NCBI GenBank assembly: GCA_002284615.2
Contig: MU069596.1
Span: forward strand, 475,644-490,183
Direction: 5' to 3'
DNA from: Dunaliella salina
Lineage: Eukaryota > Chlorophyta > Chlorophyceae > Chlamydomonadales > Dunaliellaceae
Length of the DNA stretch: 14,540 nt
In this document: in pieces, positions 1 through 9,200 of the stretch
How positions within the stretch are numbered: position 1 is the stretch's first letter
Layout: the number at the start of each line of letters is the position of its first letter
The notes under the pieces: model-generated
Databases searched by the model: none
What the model saw: only the letters and a program-made list of their open reading frames with translations
Told to the model about the DNA's origin: nothing
Program-made: the position numbers and the translations under genes

Positions 1-299
1 GCGTGCGTGCACGCGCGCATTATTGTGCTGCGTGCACCGCAGGCCTGGCCAGCAGTACAGGTACCTGAAAACTCTTTGTCATCTCTTTGTGCCCTCCCGT
101 CTTCATCTGTCATCTGTTCAAGCCGTGAAGCTGTGTACTTTTTTCTCTTCGACAGCGTCAGCAGCAACTGTCTTTACAGAACATGGCTGCACACTAATGA
201 ATCAGATGATCCAATTCAACTCGTTTCGTCCACGTCAGAACTCCTCACCCCTACCCACAAAGCAAAAAATTTTTCTAGTCCAGTACTTTTATTACGGCA
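1..299. other. 5' flank / probable leader of CCB1
   Basis: The first 18 bases are an alternating purine-pyrimidine run (GCGTGC and CGCG units). The rest is pyrimidine-rich and has no clear TATA box. The frame of the downstream gene is closed by a TAG at 276-278, so the coding region cannot extend upstream without a further exon. The overlapping open frames here show no recognisable protein. It probably holds the leader and part of the promoter of CCB1; this is inferred from position only. Confidence 0.35.
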
Positions 300-3200
300 A
301 TGAACACAAGTATGATGCTGCGGAGCCACGGCAAGCAAGCGTGCTCGCTCACGCGGATTGGCCATCCGCACCCTTTTTCTTTGAAACTGAAACAGCCTGT
401 GCAAACAGCCATTGCCTGTGCACAAAGCAAATGTAGTCAACCTAGTGGGGTGCAAGGAGGTGGCAATTCTGTGGCCCCGCATGAGGAGCCTACAACCGCG
501 GCCACACTGCACCCCAACACAGCTGTGCAACAACCAGAGGTTGCACAAGACTACGAGACTGCTTCAGCCATTTCCCACAGCACCTTCCTAGCAAGCTTTA
601 CCCTCTTCCTCCTCACCAATGCACCTGAGGCCTCAGCTCAAGCTTTTGAGCCCGTCAACCCATTTACTGGCGTATATGCTCCTGGCCAATATGTCACATT
701 TGCTTTGTTTCTGATGACAGTTCCAGGTGAAGGGCAGGAGGCATGCAAGACAGGTGTTCTCTGACTGTTCTGGTGTCCTTTGTTTTTCACTCACTGCAAG
801 GAAGACGCAGTCGTTGCCATCTGCGGAAGTCAGTTTGAAGGCAGATTCCTTGCATGCTGTGCTTGCCAGTATGCAACTTTTCCCTAACACTGATTGTCAA
901 GCCCAACTCTCCTTTCCATCTACCTACAGGCATTTGGAGCCAGATAAAACGTGCCCCCAAGGCATCCAAGAAAAGGAAGGTGTATGAAGTAGATGGGCCC
1001 GCTAAGGAAAACGCCATTCCACTGAAGGAGCGTGCACGCCAGATAGTCTCATACTTTAAAAAGTGAGTCTGCCAAGGGTTGTGTATTGTGCCTATAATCG
1101 GCTTGCCAAGGATCATGGCTGTGTGTTTGTGCTTTATGAAGGTCTTCAGGTCCCTGTCTATCAGAGGCAGGTTTTTTTGGATAGAGTCTGTGCGGACAAG
1201 GTTAAATAAATACGAGTCATCGTTGTTGTAAAATCCATCCTCCCATGACTTCCATCCACAAGGTGTGTTAGTACTTGCGCTGCAAAGGGACAGACAATCA
1301 CGTTAATGCTGTTCGAAGGGCCTGAAGTGCGACAGGCATGTGTGCCCCTGATCTCCAGAAATGAGGCCGGAGCTGTCTAAGACCCCCACCTGATTAAGAA
1401 GGAGTGGCTGTAACACTTGTTTGCACGACACGCTGGCATGTACCAGCAATTTAAGCCGTAATAATACTCGCTCCTGTCATAGATGCTGTAGATGCCAAGG
1501 GTATGCCAACTCTTTTCATTACGACTTCCAGGCGTGTAGCAGGAGGCTTCAGGAAGCATTACTGTTGAGCATCCAGGCGTGTAGCAGGAGGCTTCAGGAA
1601 GCATGACTGTTGAGCATCATACAAATCCTTTCAAAATTAAATTGTTCGGAATCCTGGGCTCGAAAGCTATTGGTTGGTATGTAAGTGGGTTTTATGGGAG
1701 GGGGTTGGGTGGCCGGCAGCTTTTGACTTTCTGCGACCCCTCTCTTAAGGACAGAAGGAAGGAGTGTTTCTGCTACATCTGAGCGGTTCGAACGCCCGAC
1801 CTCCTGGGAGATCGGGCCGAACATGTCTGCACAATTTGACACAACTGTTTTTCTGCCTTACCCCTCTCAAATTTTCCTGGCCTACTTCTACAGGAATTTA
1901 ATTGGGGATTTAAGCAAATCAATAGATTGCTGAGCTTAAGAACAAATAAGTGGCATTATCTTTGAGCAATCGGGTAAAGGGGGGTCGGAGCATGAATCAG
2001 AGTCAGTGCCTCATGGGTGTGGGCCATGGGGGTAATGGAGGCAAACATACAGTTGACCGATCAAAACCTTAAGGGATGTGACATTGCACCATGTGTTATT
2101 GCTTGGATTATTTGGGATGGCAGTTTTTGGGCTTGCGAGCCACTTTTGGGTGCCTGGCAGGACATGGGTGTCTGCTGCTCAATGTCTTGTGACTCGGCTA
2201 CAACTCACTCTTCCAATGCATTTAGTATGCAGGTGGACAGGGAATTTAAAGAGGGCCAGGTTGTTACCTTATTTGTCTGCAATGGGGCACTGCAAAGGGG
2301 GTTTGGGTGAGGAGAGGGTCCAGGTGTCTGGGCCAATTCTTTTTATATGCCGTCCTGATTTTGTTTTTCAACCTCCTGCATGTAGGTACAATTATGAAAC
2401 CAAGGAGATGGGTGAGGTCATCACCTTCGTTGGGACTTATGGAGCCAGCAAGGGACAGGCAGCTGCCTTGACCTTCTACACCTTCGTAGGTGCGTCTGAT
2501 GTGAGGCGATCTCTGCTTGGCACATGTGAGTAGGTTGCAGAAAGTATCCACCCCCTTTTTACTATCTGAGGTCCGTTTGAGGGTGTGCCACTTGAGGTTT
2601 TCATTGACAAGCACTAGACTTACTCAAATAGTCAATTACTACCACTGGCACCTGGTATCCTACATTCCTGAATTTTTGAGTAGAGTCACAGCTTCCATGG
2701 TCTGCACCCCATTACCTCTTGTCAAATTCAAGACTGCATGACTTATTTCCATTGACATTGCATAATGTTCAACCATACGCGCTGTTTTGTTTCAGTGCTT
2801 GCTCTGCTTCTTGCCCTATTCCACTGCTTGCTCTACTGTTGCTTTACTTTTTCAACTTGCTGCATTTTGCTTTGGTTTTTCCAAGCTTTGGAAGTGTAGC
2901 TGGGAATCGAAAAAGATCAAGCAAGGCTTCTGACATAGATTGTGAGAGGAGACTGGATTCAACCTTGCTTTGTATTAGGCTATTGATCCTTCAAAATCTA
3001 GTTTAATTTCCTCGGATTTTGTATGAACGAATGAATCAGAGTGAGCCGTTGATGGCCGCATGGGTGGTTGGCTCAAGTTGGTCTCAGACTTATAATTAGA
3101 ACTCAAACTTATTAGGAACATTCAGTCATCAACAGCGTCAACGCACATTACTCTCAAATTCCGATCTCGCTTCTCTTTTGATCTGCTCGACTGAAGAGGA

Positions 3201-6200
3201 ACGGACAGCAGTTTCCCATCCATGACTATTGGATTCCATCCCGGATGGCACCTCTGGACATGAAGTTGATGGTATCACAGGCATCCCTGGGTGAATGCTA
3301 TTGATTAGATGTTATCCAAAGTCTGCATAGAATCATGGTTGTTCTGCCTCATGCTTCCCCTCTAATGCAAGTGCTTGCACCTTGCTTCCATACCATATAA
3401 GAGAGCTGAATCTCTAGTGGAAGTGGGTGCACTTCAGCACCTTGCTTTTCTTCTCTTTGTGAAAGCTGATTGAGCCAGCCGCAGTCCTTGGCAACAGGCT
3501 TGCCCTCCAGCTGGATCTGTCACCTTATCTGGTCGCCTGCCAAAGCTTACTGATTATCTGGCGCTTAATGGTCGCATGGCTGCTGGATGCCTCGGATGGC
3601 TTTGAATCTCCCACCACTCAATGGTGGCAATGGCTGCTGTTTGCCTGGGATGGCTTTTCATCCCACCACTCAATGGTTACAATGTGCTGGTAGCATTGGA
3701 TGGCTTTCATCTCCCAGCAATCCGTGGTTGCTGGTTGCCTTCCATGGCCTTTTATCACCCATTACTACATGGTAGCAATGGCTGCTGGTTGCCTTCCATG
3801 GCTTTTGGTGTCCCGCGTTCAATGGTTGCAATGGCTGCTGGTTGCCTTCCATGCTTTTAGTCCCCAATCCTGTGCCAAAAATGGGTGATATACTGCTGGA
3901 CGTGTTTGATCCACTCCTGAGTATGAGAGATTGCTTGTCTGAGGGAGAGTGCTAGACTGGTATGTCTGGGACGCCGGGATGTGGCCTGGTGGAGCTCTGT
4001 GCATCAAAAACAGGCATTTCTCTCATTTGGGCCCGCCAATGAGTGTTTTGAGCCACCAGACGTTTCTCGATTAATTATTTCATGATTTTAGAGCCCAGCA
4101 TGTGCCGCTTCCTGCACTTCTTAGTCACCCCTGGTAGATGCCATTTTCAAAGGGAACCTGCTCAGGCCCAGACTGCAGCAGCGAGTGTTTGGGAAGCCTG
4201 CTGGTAATACTGCAAGTGAATTTGGGTTGTCGGGAGGACCCCTGATGCTCGTCGGGTTTTCATCGCACGGGCAGGCATGTATTACCAAGGATGTCCGGCC
4301 AGGCCCCAATAGGCCACCTCCGCGCCCGCTGTTCTTCCTGGCAGATGCCTGGGGTTGTGAGCATCAACATTGAAGCCACAGGCTGCCATGCTGGTCGCCA
4401 GGGAGGAGCTGCTGGGCTCCGCAAAGTTGCTGGGGCATATTTCTCCTAAATCTTTGATTGTGGAGGCACATCTAAAGGGGTCAATGTAGTTTTGATGGTG
4501 CTCTAAACGTAAGTTCCCGTTGGGATTCCTGGGTTTTGGAAATCGGCAAAATTTTAGCGTTCCTTGAGATTTTGAATGACAAGCTTTATTTCAATGAATT
4601 TAAACAACGTTCGGATTTGCATCCTCAAATCACCGGCTGTCAGCAGAAATTTGAAAGTAATAAGGATTTGACATCCGGACCCCGTCCCAACATTCTGCTG
4701 GAGCACCAAAATATCATTGCATATTAAAATAAGGCTTTTCCCTCTTGTCATCACTCGGCTGGGCTGACTTTGAGCACCCCCTATGACAGCCCTCCGCCAG
4801 CTCGCAGCAGGTTGCTAATAGGGCACTTGGTGCACATCCATCCTGGGGTCCACCTGCAGGATGGGGTGCAGCCCGAGGATGAAGGCACACGGGGGGTGAG
4901 ATTTGCTGGCTGAACGCACAAACATGCAAGCCTTGCGTGCAGCATAGTTCACCAAATGGGACCAGCCCTGGAAAATTGCTTTTTTTACTAGCTTTCAGGT
5001 TGTGTGCTCAGAGCTGGTGAAGGTGGCCTGGCTGGCATTAGGTAAGGTAATGCTACATCGCTATATCCGCCTACGAGGGCAGCTGAGCGGAAACACAGAC
5101 CTGAAACTAGACAAGTCTAGAAGAAAGCTTGTATACAGAGGCGTCAACTGATGAGAAACATGCTCATAATATAACATAGTGCGAAGGTTCTCCTAGTAGG
5201 CACTGAGAAAAGTGGCACAAGAAGTCTCAATCCAAAAGCTCAAATGTTTGACTCAAGACTCGAGATATCCAGACACCAAGTGCGGGAGAGAAATGGTCAG
5301 ATGCAGTTGTGCATGATGCTCGGCACAGTTTTCTCGAAAACCAGAACCCTATTGCAATGTTTCATGAGAGGAGGTTCCAGGCAGCAATAGCCTAAAAGCA
5401 CGTGCTCATGCGAAGCTCCACGTTTACCCGAAATTGCAAAGCTCCACGTTTACCCAAAATTAAGCAATGTCTGGCATTCATGTTTGCTCCTCTTCAAGTC
5501 ACACTCACTATCCATGATGGTACCGACTAGGAGATCCTAAGAATAACTCTGCGCTGACGCCTTGGGGACCACAGTCCAGGTCTTCGTCTAGAAACGCTTT
5601 AGGGCAGCTACCCATGGAAATGCTTCCAGGCTTCCTGGCTGGCAATAAGCAGGGTATCACACAGGGATCGGGGGGCTGACTTCTAGTCTCCCTGCTTTCA
5701 ATGATAGCAATTGCTGCTGGTTGCCGTTCATGGCTTTTCATCTCCCACCACTCGATGGCTGCCACGGCTGCTGGTTACCTTCCACAGCTCTCTGATCTCC
5801 TGGCACGCATGCAAGCAAGTGCTAGGTGGCTCAACAGGATGTTCATCATTTCTCCGGATCACTCACATCTCCTGTGTATCACACTAATGAAAATTCATTT
5901 ATTGCCGTGCCACAGGCTTCAAGGCAACAAGCCACGATCATTCTGCTTCACTGCTCGTGCAACTGGGTACAGCTCCAGCCCTGTTCTGTCCTCCGCATCA
6001 CAGGTGTAAGTGATTGCCTCAGCAGGTATGGCGAGCATGGCTCTGGCTATGAGCCTCGTGGTGCCCCAGATCGGCAACTTATAGTGCGCTCTCACTCTGC
6101 CCGCGCATGGTTGTCTCTGCAGGGGTGGCGAGCGTGGCTCTGGCTATGAGCCTCGTGGTGCCCCAGATCGGTAACTTATAGTGCGCTCTCACTCTGTCCG

Positions 6201-9200
6201 TGCATGGTTGTCTCTGCAGGAATGGCGAGCGTGGCCCTTGTGATGAGCCTGGTGGTGCCCCAGATCGGCAACTGGTGGTATGCCCTAACTCTGCTTGCTC
6301 CAGGAGCCTGGTTCTACTACTTCAGCAGAGGGACTCGGCAAGAGGAGGTGGGTTTATTTGCATAAAAGTGTAGCCAGAGCTTTTTGGTGTTCCCATGGAT
6401 TTCAGGCATTTTGTAGGTAGGTATTAGGGTGTGTTTTGGGGGGAGGGGGCTGGGGCTCACTCGGATTGTGTCCTTCCTGGCACACTTGGGTTTTGTTTCC
6501 ATTCGCGCTCATGCCCTTGGTCAACAAATAAGGCAGACAGTTGTCTTCTGTCATGCCTGGGGCTGAATGAAAAGGGTATGAAAGTTATTACAATCAGCAG
6601 ATGTTCAGCCTGAAATTTTCATGTGCAGCTCACTCAATTTGAGCCCCTTGTTTGCCACAGGTGAAAGTCAAGATGGCGACAGCAGATGATGAGCTCACTA
6701 CTGACATTATCATTGAGGGAGACCCAGAGGAAATTGACCGCTTCCGCAAGGTGAGCTCAAGTTTGCGTGTATTGTTCTGTGAATGCACCTTCCCAAGACA
6801 ATGTGCCCACCATAGTAGAGCGCGCCCCTATGCGCTACATACGTCCCCAACCCGTAGCGCACATGCTCATCCGCTGAATCTGTCCCCAACCCGCAGTGCG
6901 CATGCAGGAGTGCATGCCCATACACAAGATGAGAGGACACACAAGCAAAGAAGTGAAAGTAGCATGGGTATGACCATCCATGTGCACCGAACAGTGAAAT
7001 GCTGCTCCTCTTGTTGGGCTAAGCAGTGCTCGCGTACAGAAGAGCAAGATGGAGAGAGGGAAGAAAAAGTAGTAGAGGAGTTGTGCCAGCAGTGTAGTGG
7101 TGTAAATGCCCCAGGGTGGCTTTCATCAAAGTGACTTTAAATTTTGACAATAGGTGCACGTTTGATAAATTAAAGGCTGCCAATTTAAAATTTTAAAAAT
7201 CGGCTCAGGGAGGGGGCTCAGGGGAGCTCCTAACTTCGTTTCAGATCAGATCATGGGGTTCCCACACATAATCTTTCATAACTGGCCAGGCAACAGCCCA
7301 AACCATGTCATGTTTGTTTCGACAGGTGCCTGCTTTTAAGAGCTATCTGTAGACAAGCTATATGTGGGGAGCAACTCCCAGATAGGCAAGCTGGCCTGGA
7401 AAATGTGCCTTTTTTGCCAATTTTGGTTATTTTGCCCACTCAAAACATGGCATAAAAGATGTGGAGTACTATCTCCTTGTCCCTGACTTGGATGGGTTCT
7501 TGGCATAGTCTGATACAGCAGCACGAGCAAAATGGGAAACAATTTTGCTCAGGGCTGATGCCTGCCATAATTGTGGCTTGTTAATGCTAAAAATGTGTGT
7601 TTGGGCCCACCCCTGACCAGTCAGGCAGTATTTTTGGGCAAATCTTGTTGCAAACCTTTTCTTCCATCACAAGGTATCTAACGGTGTGCTGCTTGACCAA
7701 AACGGGTGACTTTCGAATTAAACCCCTTCTTGAGGTGCTCGTTTGCTTAAGTGCTGACACAAAAAATGGCTTTTGGTGCATGAAGTGCCTCCAGGATGAT
7801 TTTTTGGCACGAAACTCAGCATGGGGGTCCAGCATGATGTTTTGAAGGGGTTGTGTGTGGGACATAGGGAATGTGCAGGTTTGTGGGTGCCTGCTGGGGG
7901 AAACGTGCTCATTTTCCAGGGCACTGCTCCCCAGCCCTTGCATGCCAAACCCTGAAAACTTACCCAGACCTGAAAGGTGCCCAGAGCCACCCTCCAACAC
8001 AGGGCCTGCAAGGTTTGGGGCAGCGTATGGTCAGCTGTCCAGCGTTTTGCGTTTTGGTGATGAGCATGCAAGGGGTGTGTCAGGTGTTTTGCAGTGGTGC
8101 CCCCGTGCCTCAAATGCATGCATTTCGACCTTGTTGACCCTTGCATGTGCTCCTTGATTGCGGGAGTGCACCCAGCAGGCCGGCTGGGGTGCATGCGTGA
8201 GCTGCATGCGCATCAGACCCCTTGTCACCCACTCAGCATGTTCACAGGCTGCAGCTGAAGCAGCCTGGCCGCAGGATGTCCTTAATAATGTCTTGGAGCA
8301 CGTCTGGGACATGGTGGGACAGGCTATCCGAGCTGCTGCAGGCTCCAGGCTGCCCCTTCCTGCTGGTCAAACCTCTGTGACAGCTGCTGTTGCTCCAGCT
8401 GTGCGGAGTCGCTGCCTCAATTGAAATAATCATTCATTGGATAATAAAGAGCACTCGTGCCCCAAAAACGGCAAATTTGGTGGCCCGTCAGGGAGGTGAT
8501 GTCCATTGACCGCAGCTGGACCTGGCAATTTTTCGAGCATGACAGCTGGTGCACCAGGGCTCATAGAACGAGTGCAGACAGACTTTTTAATTTGTGTTTT
8601 TTAAGCTTAATCCTCAAACTAAGCTCCAGGTGTTTTTCGGAAGGCTGGTCTGGTCTATGTCTGGACTCCCACCTCCCGTACCTCCCCAGCCACTGCACCA
8701 TCTCACATTCTGAGACCAGGTTTGCCAACACCATAAAACCACTCAAGAAGTCAAGAATGGGATTGGGCCAACTTGGTCTGGGGGTGAACACCACTACAGT
8801 GAGACTTCTCACTCCACCAATCAAAGAATTATACATATCGGCAGGGATGTTTAATACCTGAAAAACGTATGTACGCGTACGGCTCAAATTGGCAAAAATG
8901 CGCGTACGGCTCAGATGGCTGTTTCGTAGACGTGAGAAATACGCGGGTGGGCCAGCGGTCTGCGGGCCCGCCTGGACACCTCAGAACCAATTTTCCGATT
9001 TTGCTGTCCGCTTCCTTACAAGTTTCAGACATAAATTGAAATGCTCACTGGAACTCGGCTCCAGCTCAGCCTTCACTGGTCTCTTTGACAGCTCTACTCT
9101 CCAGCCTCTTCCTCTTCACTCCAGTCCCCCCACTGGACCCCTCTTCATGCTGCTGCTGCTCCTGCTCCTCTTGCGGCACAGGCACCCAGGGCTGAGCCTC

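Larger units (their letters stand above)
1063..2385 (+). other. CCB1 intron 2
   Basis: A 1.3-kb intron with donor GTGAGT and acceptor TGTAG. Apart from the 45-bp duplication and the tRNA-related fragment listed separately, I see no coding or structural signal. The short open frames inside it have no family resemblance. Confidence 0.8.
2490..6219 (+). other. CCB1 intron 3 (3.7 kb)
   Basis: Donor GTGCGT; acceptor TCTCTGCAG, the last of three related acceptors. The intron contains two minisatellite arrays, a SINE 3' end, a 26-bp repeat and the duplicated exon 4 segments, all listed separately. The stretches 2490-3566 and 3866-5040 hold no gene or repeat I can support. Confidence 0.85.

Noticed and set aside
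23..548. Overlapping open frames before and across CCB1 exon 1
   Set aside because: They are in other frames or on the opposite strand of a well-supported exon and show no domain.
3587..3888. Open frames on both strands rich in LP and AF repeats
   Set aside because: They arise from the minisatellite lacking stops and do not fit any gene model.
8545..8556. Perfect palindrome CTGGTGCACCAG
   Set aside because: Short and isolated, with no partner sites or promoter context.
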